Below are positions 44,669 to 54,085 of a DNA stretch of 64,000 nucleotides, piece by piece; the first letter of the stretch is position 1, and each line of letters begins with the position of its first letter. Origin of the DNA: Rikenellaceae bacterium (lineage in GTDB: Bacteria > Bacteroidota > Bacteroidia > Bacteroidales > Rikenellaceae); NCBI GenBank assembly GCA_015059785.1, contig SUZS01000007.1:1-64000 (forward strand). The letters run 5' to 3'. A program made the position numbers and the translations under genes. The notes below the pieces were generated by a model that was given only the letters and a program-made list of their open reading frames with translations, ran no database searches and was not told the DNA's origin.

Positions 44669-47491
44669 ATGGGTAGAGATGTAATAAAGATTGAGGGTGC
44701 AAGGGTGCATAACCTCAAAAATATAGACCTTGAGATACCTCGCAATGCGCTTGTTGTAGTGACGGGCCTCAGTGGCAGCGGCAAGAGTTCGCTCGCCTTT
44801 GATACTATATATGCCGAGGGTCAGCGTCGCTATATGGAGACCTTCTCTACCTATGCCCGCCAGTTTATCGGCTCTATGGAGCGACCAGATGTAGACAAGA
44901 TTACGGGACTAAGCCCCGTTGTGGCTATAGAGCAAAAGACGACAAACAAAAATCCGCGCTCTACAGTTGGCACAGTGACAGAGATTGGAGACTTTCTGCG
45001 CCTGCTCTATGCTCGTGCCTCTACCGCCTACTCGCCAACTACAAACGAGAAGATGGTCCACTTTACCGATGAGCAGATTTGCGACCTTATTATTGAGCAG
45101 TATAGCGGTAAGAGGGTGGCACTGCTTTCGCCCGTTGTCAAGGAGCGTAAGGGTCACTACCGCGAGTTGTTTGACTCCCTCTCAAAGCGTGGATATATCT
45201 ATGCACGAATAGACGGCGTGGTGCGTGAGTTTAGTGCGGGCGAGAGGTTAGATAGGTATAAAACCCACTCTATAGAGCTTGTTATCGACCGCATAGCCGT
45301 TAGCGAGGATATGCGAGAGCGTCTTATGCGCTCTATTGGCGATGCGATGAATCAGGGCAAGGGGACAATGGCTCTGCACGACTACTCGGACGAGAGTATG
45401 CGCTACTACTCGCGCCACCTTATGTGCCCAACTACGGGCGTAGCCTTTGAGGACCCAGAGCCTTATACCTTCTCCTTTAACTCGCCAAAGGGGGCTTGTC
45501 CGCACTGTAATGGACTGGGAGAGGAGGCTGTCTTTGACCTGGCGCGTGTTGTGCCCGACGACCGTATGACTATCCGTGAGGGTGGTATCGCTCCACTGGG
45601 TAAGCAGCGTGATAATATCTTCTTTGCAACCATTATGGCACTCGGTCTCAGATATGGTTTTACTACAGATACTCCAATTTGCGATATTTCAGAGGAGGGC
45701 CTGCATGCCATTCTCTATGGCGATGTGGAGCCAGTGATGGTAGACCTTGCCGACTTTACATACCAGCGTGGTGTGCAGATGCGTACTTGGGAGGGTATTG
45801 CTGAGTATATAAACACTGTCTCCTCGGAGGATGAGGAGTCTCGCCACGGCGAGAAGTGGCGACTACAATTTGTTACCTACCGCAAGTGCTCTGTCTGTGG
45901 TGGTAGCCGTCTGAAGAGCGAGGCTCTGCAGTTTAGAATTGGCGATAAGAATATCGCACAACTCTCTGATATGTCTATTCTTGAGCTGTCAGAGTGGATG
46001 AAGAGTATTGATGACTATTTGGATGCTAAGCAGCGCAAGATTGCCTCCGAAATTGTCAAGGAGATACGCGAGCGACTGCGCTTTTTGGTGGATGTGGGAC
46101 TTGGTTACCTCTCACTCTCACGCGCATCTAAGAGCCTCTCGGGCGGCGAGAGTCAGCGTATTCGCCTTGCTACGCAGATAGGCTCAAAGCTTGTCAATGT
46201 GCTCTATATTCTTGATGAGCCGAGCATCGGTCTGCACCAGAGGGATAATCAGCGACTTATAGCAACGCTTAAGGAGCTGCGCGATGCGGGAAACTCGGTT
46301 ATTGTTGTTGAGCATGATGAGGATATGATGCGCGCGGCGGACTTTGTTGTCGATGTCGGCCCTAAGGCGGGTCGCCGTGGTGGACATATCGTTGCGGCGG
46401 GAACTTTTGAAGATATTTTGCGCTCGGATAGTATTACTGCTCAGTATCTTACAGGGCGTAAAAGAATTGAGATACCGCAGACAGCAAGAGAGGGTAGTGG
46501 TAATGCAATAACCATTCGTGGTGCGCGTGGAAATAACCTTAAGAGCGTGGATGTTACCTTCCCGTTAGGAAAGTTTATCTGCGTTACGGGAGTTAGTGGC
46601 TCGGGAAAGAGTACGCTTATCAATCAGACCCTTGTGCCGATACTCTCACAGCACCTATATCGCTCTATGACGCGCCCACTTGAGTACGATAGCATTGAGG
46701 GGCTTGAGCATATAGATAAACTTGTTGTTGTGGACCAGTCGCCTATAGGTCGCTCGCCAAGGAGTAACCCTGCAACATACTCAAATGTCTTTAGTGATAT
46801 CCGCCGACTCTTTGAGCTTACGCCCGATGCGCAGGCGCGTGGATTTAAGGCGGGACGATTCTCGTTTAATGTTCGCGGAGGACGCTGCGAGGAGTGTAAG
46901 GGCGCGGGTGTGCAGACAATAGAGATGAACTTCCTGCCAGATGTCTATGTAAAGTGCAAGGCGTGTGGCGGAAATAGATACAACCAGCAGACCCTTGAGG
47001 TTAGATATAAGGGTAAGAGCATTAACGATGTGCTTAATATGACGGTCAATGTGGCTGTTGAGTTCTTTGCTGCCATACCAAATATATACACTAAGCTCAA
47101 GGCTATTCAGGATGTGGGTCTTGGTTATCTTACACTTGGTCAGCCTTGTACAACGCTCTCTGGTGGCGAGAGTCAGCGCATAAAGCTCTCCTCGGAGCTC
47201 TCTAAGAGGGACACTGGCCGTACGCTCTATGTGCTTGATGAGCCGACAACGGGACTCCATTTTGAGGATATCCGCCAGCTGCTTTCTGTCCTTGGTAAGT
47301 TGGCTGACAAGGGAAATACGGTTGTCGTTATTGAGCATAACCTCGATGTTGTGAAGGTTGCCGACCATATTATAGATATCGGTCCCGATGGCGGTCAGGC
47401 GGGCGGACGAGTGGTTGCAGAGGGCACTGTAATGGAGATAGCAACTAACCCTAATAGCGTGACTGGTAAGTTTTTGAAGGAAAAGTTGTAA
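44669..47491 (+). CDS. uvrA: Excinuclease ABC subunit A
   Basis: Damage recognition ATPase of nucleotide excision repair. The 940-residue protein has two ABC modules with Walker [20 protein letters not shown] and [13 protein letters not shown], signature [12 protein letters not shown] and [12 protein letters not shown], and zinc-binding cysteine pairs ([36 protein letters not shown]). Length and order are standard. Confidence 0.98.
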   Translation: MGRDVIKIEGARVHNLKNIDLEIPRNALVVVTGLSGSGKSSLAFDTIYAEGQRRYMETFSTYARQFIGSMERPDVDKITGLSPVVAIEQKTTNKNPRSTVGTVTEIGDFLRLLYARASTAYSPTTNEKMVHFTDEQICDLIIEQYSGKRVALLSPVVKERKGHYRELFDSLSKRGYIYARIDGVVREFSAGERLDRYKTHSIELVIDRIAVSEDMRERLMRSIGDAMNQGKGTMALHDYSDESMRYYSRHLMCPTTGVAFEDPEPYTFSFNSPKGACPHCNGLGEEAVFDLARVVPDDRMTIREGGIAPLGKQRDNIFFATIMALGLRYGFTTDTPICDISEEGLHAILYGDVEPVMVDLADFTYQRGVQMRTWEGIAEYINTVSSEDEESRHGEKWRLQFVTYRKCSVCGGSRLKSEALQFRIGDKNIAQLSDMSILELSEWMKSIDDYLDAKQRKIASEIVKEIRERLRFLVDVGLGYLSLSRASKSLSGGESQRIRLATQIGSKLVNVLYILDEPSIGLHQRDNQRLIATLKELRDAGNSVIVVEHDEDMMRAADFVVDVGPKAGRRGGHIVAAGTFEDILRSDSITAQYLTGRKRIEIPQTAREGSGNAITIRGARGNNLKSVDVTFPLGKFICVTGVSGSGKSTLINQTLVPILSQHLYRSMTRPLEYDSIEGLEHIDKLVVVDQSPIGRSPRSNPATYSNVFSDIRRLFELTPDAQARGFKAGRFSFNVRGGRCEECKGAGVQTIEMNFLPDVYVKCKACGGNRYNQQTLEVRYKGKSINDVLNMTVNVAVEFFAAIPNIYTKLKAIQDVGLGYLTLGQPCTTLSGGESQRIKLSSELSKRDTGRTLYVLDEPTTGLHFEDIRQLLSVLGKLADKGNTVVVIEHNLDVVKVADHIIDIGPDGGQAGGRVVAEGTVMEIATNPNSVTGKFLKEKL

Positions 47492-47516
47492 ATTGAAGGA
47501 ATAGTAAGTATATTTG
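47486..47516 (+). promoter_or_regulatory. Promoter of the 386-residue secreted protein gene
   Basis: TTG (47486-47488), 20 nt, TATATTTG (47509-47516), overlapping the last codons of uvrA; ATG 32 nt downstream. Confidence 0.75.
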
Positions 47517-47548
47517 TAATAAGTATAAACAAACCTAACTATAAAATT

Positions 47549-48709
47549 ATGAAACTGAACATTTTTAAGAGCCTTGCTGTTGTGGCTCTGGTAGCATTGT
47601 TAACTGTTGGCGTATCTGAGCCAGCTTACGCTCAGAAGGCAAAGAAGGAGAAGGCAAAGAAGGAGAAGATTACCGACCCGCGCCTGCTCACTGTTATGAA
47701 GATGACTAAGATGACTAAGGAGTCGCAGTTCCTTACAAAGGGATTAGCTCTGAAGACTGCTCATCGTGCAACACAGGGATTCTCTATCTCTGCAGATGAG
47801 ACAACAATGTGGTTCTCACAGCCAGGTAGCATTGGTAAGAACCAGCCAGGTCTTACAAAGGTACACGAGAACTATATCGTCCGCCGTCAGGATGGCAAGC
47901 GCGAGACTATGACTCTGCGCTACTTCGGTAATGCAAATGCCCTTGCTGTAGAGCACGCTGAGGATGGTAAGGACTATATCTGGATTGGTAGTAACGGCAC
48001 AAAGTACAAGGGTGCTTATGGTCGTACTCGTACTGTCTCTCGCTTCCCATTTGAGGTTAATGGCGAGATTAACGAGGGCTATGCGGGCGAGAACTACTAT
48101 ATGGGTGGTGAGAGATACTGCTACCCTGCAGTAAATGTAAAGGATGATATCCTCGGCATTGTAACTCAGAAGGCTGGTGCTGTGACCGTAAACCTCTATA
48201 GCCTTAGCGATGCTCGCGCAATGGACGATGGCGAGATTAAGATTAAGACCCAGTATAAAGGCGAGGTTGTTGGCGAGCCTGAGCAGACCGTTGTGCGTAC
48301 TATTAAGGCAAAGGATATGACTACAATGGAGACTATCAGCTCATTTACCATTCCAAAGCCTGATAAGGAGACTGCCGACCCTGCTAAGGAGGTAAACTAC
48401 TACACTTTCCGCGCGTGGGATGTAGATAAGGACTATGTATACTTTGTTGAGGGCCAGCACAATAAGGGTAGTATGAAGAATGGCGAGAGCAAGGCGTTTA
48501 TTACTGTCTATGACCACGCTGGTCGTATCGTTCTGCCAAAGCGTCGCATTCAGTGCATCTTTGACCAGTATCTTCTTGAGTCACTCCAGATTACCCCTGC
48601 AGGCTATGCCGATATCGCAGGTATCAAAGTTATTGACAGCAGGATTTATGTAATGTTCTCTGTCAAGAATAGTAAGGGGTTCCGCACTGTTGTTGTCAAG
48701 TACGAATAA
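47549..48709 (+). CDS. Secreted protein of unknown function
   Basis: A 386-residue protein with signal peptide (cleavage near AYAQK), a lysine-rich linker (KAKKEKAKKEKITD) and a region of repeated short strands (SISADETTMWFSQPG, YIVRRQDGKRETMTLRYFG, DYIWIGSNGTKYKG, DYVYFVEGQHNKGSMKNG, ISVYD-like FITVYDHAGRI) suggesting a beta-propeller. There is a faint resemblance to helveticin J-type class III bacteriocin proteins, not enough for a call. It has its own promoter, and element P copy 4 begins within its stop codon. Confidence 0.7.
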   Translation: MKLNIFKSLAVVALVALLTVGVSEPAYAQKAKKEKAKKEKITDPRLLTVMKMTKMTKESQFLTKGLALKTAHRATQGFSISADETTMWFSQPGSIGKNQPGLTKVHENYIVRRQDGKRETMTLRYFGNANALAVEHAEDGKDYIWIGSNGTKYKGAYGRTRTVSRFPFEVNGEINEGYAGENYYMGGERYCYPAVNVKDDILGIVTQKAGAVTVNLYSLSDARAMDDGEIKIKTQYKGEVVGEPEQTVVRTIKAKDMTTMETISSFTIPKPDKETADPAKEVNYYTFRAWDVDKDYVYFVEGQHNKGSMKNGESKAFITVYDHAGRIVLPKRRIQCIFDQYLLESLQITPAGYADIAGIKVIDSRIYVMFSVKNSKGFRTVVVKYE

Positions 48710-48832
48710 ATTGCATTTATAAGGGGTATTTACTGCCGCTACCTAATTTACAGCAATGGGCAGTACACCTCAGTACAGCCCATCGCTGTAAATATAGGCG
48801 AGCGTTGTAAACCCCGCCTTAAAATGCAATTT
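48708..48832 (+). repeat. Stop-anchored palindromic element P, copy 4, different outer arms
   Basis: Outer arms AAATTGCATTT (48708-48718) and AAAATGCAATTT (48821-48832) replace the usual ATTTTGTCGTGATAG pair, but CTGCCGCTA, GAGCGTTGTAAA, a stem ATTTACAGC/GCTGTAAAT, ATGGGC/GCCCAT and the apex GTAC-ACCTCA-GTAC (48763-48776) keep the family layout. It starts on the second base of the TAA stop. Confidence 0.75.
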
Positions 48833-48896
48833 AGGGGGGGCGAAAGATAAGATGTGTGCTAATTTTGAGGTGCGATAAGTAGTAAAAAATATAGTT

Positions 48897-50927
48897 ATGT
48901 CAGAAAAGAAGAGTTTGCCTATTGTTGAGGCGGATGAGTGGTTAAAACCTGTTGAGGAGGAGATTCTCCTTCGCCATAATCTCTATTTGCAGCGTCTTGA
49001 GGCTATAGAGGGTAGCAGTGGCTCTATTGTAGACTATGCAAATGGCTATCGTTACTTCGGCTGGCAGTATGACGACACTCTGTCGGGCTGGTGGTTCCGC
49101 GAGTGGCTGCCCGAGGCGTATGATGTCTACATCTTTGGCGACTTCAATGGCTGGCAGCGTACGCAACTACGCCTTGAGAAGGACAAAAATGGCGTGTGGA
49201 GCATCTTCCTTCCTGAGGCTATGTATGGCTACCGCCTAACACACGGCTCGCTCTATAAGCTTCATATTCACGGGGCTAACGGCTGGCATGACCGTATACC
49301 TGCCTATGCAAAGCGCGTAGTGCAGGATGACGAGACGAAGAACTATACCGCACAGTTCTGGATTGACGAGCCTTTTGATTGGTCGGAGGATAACTTCTCA
49401 GCCTCAAAGTCTACCCCGCTGCTTATCTATGAGACCCATGTAGGTATGGCTCAAGAGAGGGAGGGCGTAGGCACTTACCGCGAGTTTGAGACCAAGATTC
49501 TCCCAAAAGTCCGTCGTGCAGGCTATAACGCTATTCAGGTTATGGCTATTGCCGAGCACCCATACTACGGCTCGTTTGGCTACCATGTGGCAAACTTCTT
49601 CGCGCCATCCTCTCGCTTTGGTACTCCCGAGGAGCTTAAGTCGCTCATTCGCAAGGCGCACTCCATGGGTATTGCCGTAATTATGGATATTGTCCACGCC
49701 CACTATGTCAAGAACCTTAACGAGGGCATAAACGAGCTTGATGGCTCACAGCACCACTACTCCAAGGAGGGTGGCGCGGGCTATCAGCAGTATTGGGACT
49801 CAAAGACCTTTGACTACGGAAAGCGCGAGGTGGAGCACTTCCTGCTCTCTAATGTCAAGTACTGGATGGATGTTTTCCACTTTGACGGCTACCGATTTGA
49901 TGGCGTAACATCAATGCTCTATCATCACCACGGATATACCGACTTTGACTGCCGCGAGAAGTTCTTTGACCAGGGTGTAAACCGCGATGCGATAGTATAC
50001 CTTACACTGGCTAATAAGCTGATACACAGCCTTAACCCTGCAGCAATAACCATTGCCGAGGATGTGAGTGGTATGCCGGGTATGTGTAATCCGATAGAGG
50101 ACGGAGGCGTAGGTTTTGACTACCGTCTGGGTATGGCTATACCAGATTTCTGGATTAAACTGCTTAAGGATGTCCCTGACGAGGAGTGGAACCTTGACGA
50201 GATGTGGGGCGTTATGACCTCGCGCCTGCCAGGTGTTAAGACCGTTGCATATGCCGAGTCGCACGACCAAGCCCTTGTGGGAGATAAGACCATTGCCTTC
50301 CGCCTGATGGATAAGGAGATGTACTTTGCTATGAATCGCGCATCTGAAAACCTTGTCATTGAGCGCGGTATGGCCCTGCATAAGATGATACGACTGATGA
50401 CCATCTCTACAGGTGGCGATGCATATCTAAACTTTATGGGCAACGAGTTTGGCCATCCAGAGTGGATTGATTTCCCTCGTGAGGGTAACAACTGGAGCTA
50501 CGCCCATGCCCGCAGACAGTGGTCGCTCGCATCAAACGGATTTTTGCGCTACTCGCAGCTTGGTGAGTTTGACCGCGCAATGATACGCCTTGTAAAGAAA
50601 AACCGCGTGTTGCAGAATGGCTATCCATGGAAGTGGAACACAGACTACGACAATAAGACCCTCGTATTCTCACACCGCAACCTGCTCTTTGTCTTCAACT
50701 GGCATCCAGAGGCATCAATCCCGGACTATATCACCGAGGTGCCTCGCGCAGGAAAGTACACCGTAGAGCTTACCACAGACGACCCTCGCTTTGGCGGTCA
50801 TGGTCGCAATAGTGTCGGCGCCGAGCACTTCTCATACTCCGTCAAGGACGAGAACGGCAACTTGCACCACTATATCAAAATCTACAATACTTCACGCACT
50901 GCTGTTGTTTTCAAATGGCACCGATGA
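48897..50927 (+). CDS. glgB: 1,4-alpha-glucan branching enzyme (eukaryote-like GH13)
   Basis: Introduces alpha-1,6 branches in glycogen. The 676-residue protein has an N-terminal CBM48 region (YDVYIFGDFNGWQRTQLRLEK) and a GH13 barrel: DGYRFDGVTSMLYHHHG with the nucleophile region, ITIAEDVSGMPG with the acid/base glutamate and AYAESHDQAL. The wording of these motifs follows the eukaryotic-type (GH13_8) branching enzymes rather than E. coli GlgB. Works with glycogen synthase. A P element begins on the last base of its TGA. Confidence 0.94.
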   Translation: MSEKKSLPIVEADEWLKPVEEEILLRHNLYLQRLEAIEGSSGSIVDYANGYRYFGWQYDDTLSGWWFREWLPEAYDVYIFGDFNGWQRTQLRLEKDKNGVWSIFLPEAMYGYRLTHGSLYKLHIHGANGWHDRIPAYAKRVVQDDETKNYTAQFWIDEPFDWSEDNFSASKSTPLLIYETHVGMAQEREGVGTYREFETKILPKVRRAGYNAIQVMAIAEHPYYGSFGYHVANFFAPSSRFGTPEELKSLIRKAHSMGIAVIMDIVHAHYVKNLNEGINELDGSQHHYSKEGGAGYQQYWDSKTFDYGKREVEHFLLSNVKYWMDVFHFDGYRFDGVTSMLYHHHGYTDFDCREKFFDQGVNRDAIVYLTLANKLIHSLNPAAITIAEDVSGMPGMCNPIEDGGVGFDYRLGMAIPDFWIKLLKDVPDEEWNLDEMWGVMTSRLPGVKTVAYAESHDQALVGDKTIAFRLMDKEMYFAMNRASENLVIERGMALHKMIRLMTISTGGDAYLNFMGNEFGHPEWIDFPREGNNWSYAHARRQWSLASNGFLRYSQLGEFDRAMIRLVKKNRVLQNGYPWKWNTDYDNKTLVFSHRNLLFVFNWHPEASIPDYITEVPRAGKYTVELTTDDPRFGGHGRNSVGAEHFSYSVKDENGNLHHYIKIYNTSRTAVVFKWHR

Positions 50928-51056
50928 TTTTGTCGTGATAGTGGCACATTTCCTGCCGCTAATAAAAAATGCCTGCTGGGCTGTACGCTGTAGTACTATC
51001 CTGCGCAGGCATTTTTTTTATTGAGCGTTGTAAATGCACCACTCTGACGACAAAAT
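50927..51056 (+). repeat. Stop-anchored palindromic element P, copy 5
   Basis: Arms ATTTTGTCGTGATAGTGG (50927-50944) and CCACTCTGACGACAAAAT (51039-51056); the G-C pair of other copies is replaced by T-A on both sides (AGTGG/CCACT instead of AGCGG/CCGCT). Inner stem AAAAAATGCCTGC/GCAGGCATTTTTT, apex GTAC-GCTGTA-GTAC (50983-50996). The first base is the last base of the glgB stop. Confidence 0.85.
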
Positions 51057-51183
51057 GGGCGGTACTAAAAGTAGTGAAATTAAGGAGGTTAATGAGTTTA
51101 GGGAGAAAATCACTAAATTCCCTAACTTCCCTAATCTCCTTAAATTCTTTATTATAGAACGACTCCGTCTGTAAGTGTTTATT
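51057..51183. repeat. A/T-rich module Q, copy 2
   Basis: Nearly identical to 2208-2334: GCGGTACTAAAAGTAGTGAA, AAGGAGGTTAATGAG, then TTCCCTAACTTCCCTAATC and CTCCTTAAATTC, ending GACTCCGTC in place of GACTCTGTC. Confidence 0.7.
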
Positions 51184-51391
51184 CGGATTTAGGTTGGCCA
51201 TCGTAGATGGTACAATGGAAAAGAGAGATTGCTTGCCAAGTTTACTTGAGCAAAAGCATATCTCTCTTTTTTATTGTAATAGCCGCAAGGCTATCCTAAA
51301 TCCGCATCAGCACGGAAGAAAAACGAAGTTTTTCATAAAGTTTTTGGTGAAGCTTTTTTCAAAAAGCTTCGGTACTCGCTTTCTGCGTAGC
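51184..51391 (-). repeat. Multi-hairpin element R, copy 2
   Basis: CGGATTTAGG (51184-51193) pairs with CCTAAATCCG (51295-51304). Hairpins: CCATC/GATGG (51198-51210), ACAAT/ATTGT (51212-51277), AAAAGAGAGAT/ATCTCTCTTTT (51219-51270), CAAGT/ACTTG (51237-51248), ATAGCC/GGCTAT (51279-51294), AAAAAC/GTTTTT (51319-51333), GAAGCTTTTT/AAAAAGCTTC (51349-51370). Constant linkers match copy 1. On the minus strand it begins GCTACGCAG 6 nt after the diadenylate cyclase stop. Confidence 0.8.
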
Positions 51392-51397
51392 AAACAG

Positions 51398-52162
51398 TTA
51401 CTGTCCCAGGGCCTTTTTAAGTGCGCCGGCGAACTTTTGCGGGTCGATGTTGTGTTTGAGTTGTCCGTTTTTGGCGATAGAGATGTTGCCAGTCTCCTCG
51501 GAGACGATTACTACCACGGCATCTGTAAGCTCGCTCAGACCTATGGCGGAGCGGTGGCGTGTGCCGTAGTCTTTAGGTACATCGGACTGTGTTACGGGCA
51601 GGATACACTTTGCTGCCACTATATGGCTACCTTCGATAATTACGGCGCCGTCGTGGAGGGGTGCATTTTTGAAGAAGATGTTTTTGAGCAGTGACACGGA
51701 GATATTTGCGTCAAGGGTAATGCCGTTCTCGATGACAAACATAAGGTCGTCTTTCTGGCGGATGACAATAAGAGCTCCGGTCTTGGTGTTGCTCATGTCA
51801 AGGCAGGCAGAGACTATTGGCGAGGTGTTTATATCCTCTTTTTTGCGGGCGGAGGAGAACATTCGTGAGATGAAGTCAAACTCCTTCTGTCGCATACCGA
51901 TAAGCTGTAGAAATCGGCGAATCTCTGGCTGGAAGATGATTATCAGGGCAATAACACCCACGCTGATGACCTGACCGAGGATAGATGAGAGCAGCTCCAT
52001 GTTGAGAGCTCGGACCATTACCCACGCAATGACGACGATAATAATTCCGAAGAATATATATGGCGCATTAGTACCCCTTGTGGCGCGATAGATGCCGAAC
52101 ATCAAACTCGCCACAAGGAATATGTCAATAAAGTCAATCAGTGTAAATGGTATAAATCCCAT
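51398..52162 (-). CDS. cdaA: Diadenylate cyclase, CdaA type
   Basis: Makes c-di-AMP from two ATP. The 254-residue protein has three N-terminal membrane helices (about 8-25, 35-52, 62-78) and a DisA_N domain with DGA (171-173) and RHR (202-204), the metal/nucleotide motifs. Also named dacA. It follows the OmpH-like gene by 17 nt on the minus strand. c-di-AMP controls potassium and osmotic balance in many bacteria, and two likely targets (RCK_C antiporter at 12224, TrkA at 61900) are in this window. Confidence 0.95.
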   Translation of the reverse strand: MGFIPFTLIDFIDIFLVASLMFGIYRATRGTNAPYIFFGIIIVVIAWVMVRALNMELLSSILGQVISVGVIALIIIFQPEIRRFLQLIGMRQKEFDFISRMFSSARKKEDINTSPIVSACLDMSNTKTGALIVIRQKDDLMFVIENGITLDANISVSLLKNIFFKNAPLHDGAVIIEGSHIVAAKCILPVTQSDVPKDYGTRHRSAIGLSELTDAVVVIVSEETGNISIAKNGQLKHNIDPQKFAGALKKALGQ

Positions 52163-52179
52163 TCTGACAGCTGTTTAGA

Positions 52180-52770
52180 TTATTTCTCGCTCTTTGCGGC
52201 AGCCTTATCAGCAGCGTAGAGTGCGTTTACCTTATCAAGAACGATAGAGGTAATGTCAAGCTCCTCAGCGGCGTCAAGAAGAGCGGTAGCATTAACAATC
52301 ATCTTGTATGCGCCATCAGCGTTAATCTCGTCAATAGCGCGCTGCATAAGATCGCCCATACGGTTCTGGAACACCATATTCTCCTCCTCAAGTGAGCGGA
52401 GCTGCTTCTGTGCGCTCTCCTGATATGCGGCGATGCGCTTCTGCAAATCCTGCTCCTTGCGCTGAGCCTCGATAGTTGTTATAAGACCCTTCTGATACTT
52501 CTCCTGAAGATGTACCATCTCATTCTGGAGCTTCTGCTCCTTCTCTGCAAGACTCTTCTGAGTCTTCTCGTTCTTAGCCTGAAGAGCTACGCCCTCGGTC
52601 TTGAAGATCTCTGACTCTGCAAATACAGCGTCAGTTCTTACATAAGCCAGATCAGATGCGCCAACTTCGCTCTTAGTCTCAGCGGTAGCCTCTGTAGCGG
52701 TTGTCTTAGGTGCGGTGTTGCAGCTTGCGGCAAATGCGAGTGCCAACGCTGCGAAAAGTACTTTTTTCAT
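52180..52770 (-). CDS. OmpH/Skp-like lipoprotein
   Basis: A 196-residue periplasmic chaperone-like protein with a lipobox (AFAASC), a threonine/alanine-rich linker and a long coiled coil (about 65-140, KNEKTQKSLAEKEQKLQNEM). The C-terminal ADGAYKMIVNATALLDA matches the OmpH body strand. Skp proteins hold outer-membrane proteins in transit; a lipid-anchored form is typical of Bacteroidetes. TATCTTTG (complement of 52812-52819) lies upstream. Confidence 0.85.
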   Translation of the reverse strand: MKKVLFAALALAFAASCNTAPKTTATEATAETKSEVGASDLAYVRTDAVFAESEIFKTEGVALQAKNEKTQKSLAEKEQKLQNEMVHLQEKYQKGLITTIEAQRKEQDLQKRIAAYQESAQKQLRSLEEENMVFQNRMGDLMQRAIDEINADGAYKMIVNATALLDAAEELDITSIVLDKVNALYAADKAAAKSEK

Positions 52771-52858
52771 AAGATGTTATCTGTTTTTAGTTAAAATTTG
52801 CATTCAAACTACAAAGATAGTAATTTTTCGGTTAATACATCGGTTGTAACTAAAAAAG

Positions 52859-53197
52859 TTAAAATTCTTCTAACTTATAGTGTACTCCTGCGTCAAGAAT
52901 CATATCAAGCGCACCCTTGAACACTCCGTCAGCATCCGATGGCGAAGCACCCTCTCCGTAGCCACACTCTCTGTAGAGAACCTCTGGTAGCTCAGAGGTA
53001 GAGACGCGGTAGTGCTTTGCCATAAGCAGGGTATCCTCACTATCTACTGTTGCGCGCCTTGTAAAGTCGCGTGAAGGGGACTCTTCGCTCTCAAGGTTGT
53101 AGGTAATAATCAACCTTTTGCGAACATCTATCTCTGCATCTATAGTCACCCAAGTGGGGCAGTCGCTGTATGTTATTAGCAGATTTTTGAAGCTCAT
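52859..53197 (-). CDS. Small cytoplasmic protein, unknown
   Basis: A 112-residue acidic protein without signal or membrane segment. I recognise no domain. It has its own promoter (TTG-N19-TATATTTG on the minus strand, 53226-53255), which overlaps the divergent ispE promoter; this and its codon use support a real gene. The final YKLEEF may be a helix. Confidence 0.65.
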   Translation of the reverse strand: MSFKNLLITYSDCPTWVTIDAEIDVRKRLIITYNLESEESPSRDFTRRATVDSEDTLLMAKHYRVSTSELPEVLYRECGYGEGASPSDADGVFKGALDMILDAGVHYKLEEF

Positions 53198-53225
53198 ATC
53201 TCGTTCTGTTTAAGTTTAATTGATA

Positions 53226-53255
53226 CAAATATAGTGTTTTTTCTTGCTAAACCAA
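53226..53255 (-). promoter_or_regulatory. Promoter of the 112-residue protein gene
   Basis: Minus strand TTG (53253-53255), 19 nt, TATATTTG (53226-53233). It overlaps the ispE promoter at 53244-53274 by 12 bp. Confidence 0.75.
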
Positions 53256-53274
53256 CCCATTTTCGCTATATTTG
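53244..53274 (+). promoter_or_regulatory. ispE promoter, 4 nt from the start codon
   Basis: TTG (53244-53246), 20 nt, TATATTTG (53267-53274); the ATG is at 53279, so the mRNA probably begins at or next to its first codon. Confidence 0.75.
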
Positions 53275-53278
53275 TCGT

Positions 53279-54085
53279 ATGATTTTAAGAGCAAATTGCA
53301 AAATAAATATCGGACTTGATGTCCTTCGTCGCCGCGAGGATGGCTTCCACGAGCTTAGTACAGTGATGTTTCCTGTGCGCGAGCTGTATGATACTGTCAA
53401 GGTTGAACCGAGTGATAACCTTACTTTTGCGCAGACGGGAATTACTATTGACTGCCCCGTTGAGAAGAACCTCTGTGTTCGCGCTGCACGACAGATGCAG
53501 AAGTGCTATGGCGTTGGTAATGTGGCTATTGAGTTAGATAAGCGAGTGCCTTTTGGTGCAGGCTTGGGTGGTGGAAGTAGCGATGCTACGGCAGTCATTG
53601 TGGCGATGAATGATATTTTTGGCCTTAATCTCTCGGAAGAAGAGCTTATCGCTCGCGCGGCAGAGATTGGTAGCGATACAGCCTTTTTTGTTCGCAACAC
53701 TGCCCAACTATGCACGGGTCGTGGGGAGATAATGTCGCCTATTTCGCTACCGCTGTCGGGACAGTGGTTAGCTGTTGTAAAACCCGACGAGGGGGTATCT
53801 ACAGCCGAAGCCTATAGCGGTGTAAAACCTTGTGTGCCAGAGGTTTCACTTGAACAGTTGCTAACACGACCTATAGACCAGTGGCAAGGGCGTGTAAAGA
53901 ACGACTTTGAGTCCCATATCTTTGAGGCGCACCCGCTACTTGGACATATCAAGCAGCAACTGCTTGACGCAGGGGCTGTTTACGCCTCTATGTCTGGCTC
54001 TGGCTCGGCGCTGTTTGGAATTTTTGGTGGGCGACCAGAACTTAATTTTGATAGAACAATTTTTACACATATTGAGCAGTTATGA
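53279..54085 (+). CDS. ispE: 4-diphosphocytidyl-2-C-methyl-D-erythritol kinase
   Basis: GHMP kinase of the MEP isoprenoid pathway. The 268-residue protein has NCKINIGLDVLRRREDGFHEL at its start, the ATP loop PFGAGLGGGSSDA and MSGSGSALFG near the end. The ATG at 53279 is chosen because family homology begins there and upstream codons overlap the promoter, so translation may be leaderless. Its last 4 nt overlap the start of the EEP-family gene. Confidence 0.94.
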   Translation: MILRANCKINIGLDVLRRREDGFHELSTVMFPVRELYDTVKVEPSDNLTFAQTGITIDCPVEKNLCVRAARQMQKCYGVGNVAIELDKRVPFGAGLGGGSSDATAVIVAMNDIFGLNLSEEELIARAAEIGSDTAFFVRNTAQLCTGRGEIMSPISLPLSGQWLAVVKPDEGVSTAEAYSGVKPCVPEVSLEQLLTRPIDQWQGRVKNDFESHIFEAHPLLGHIKQQLLDAGAVYASMSGSGSALFGIFGGRPELNFDRTIFTHIEQL

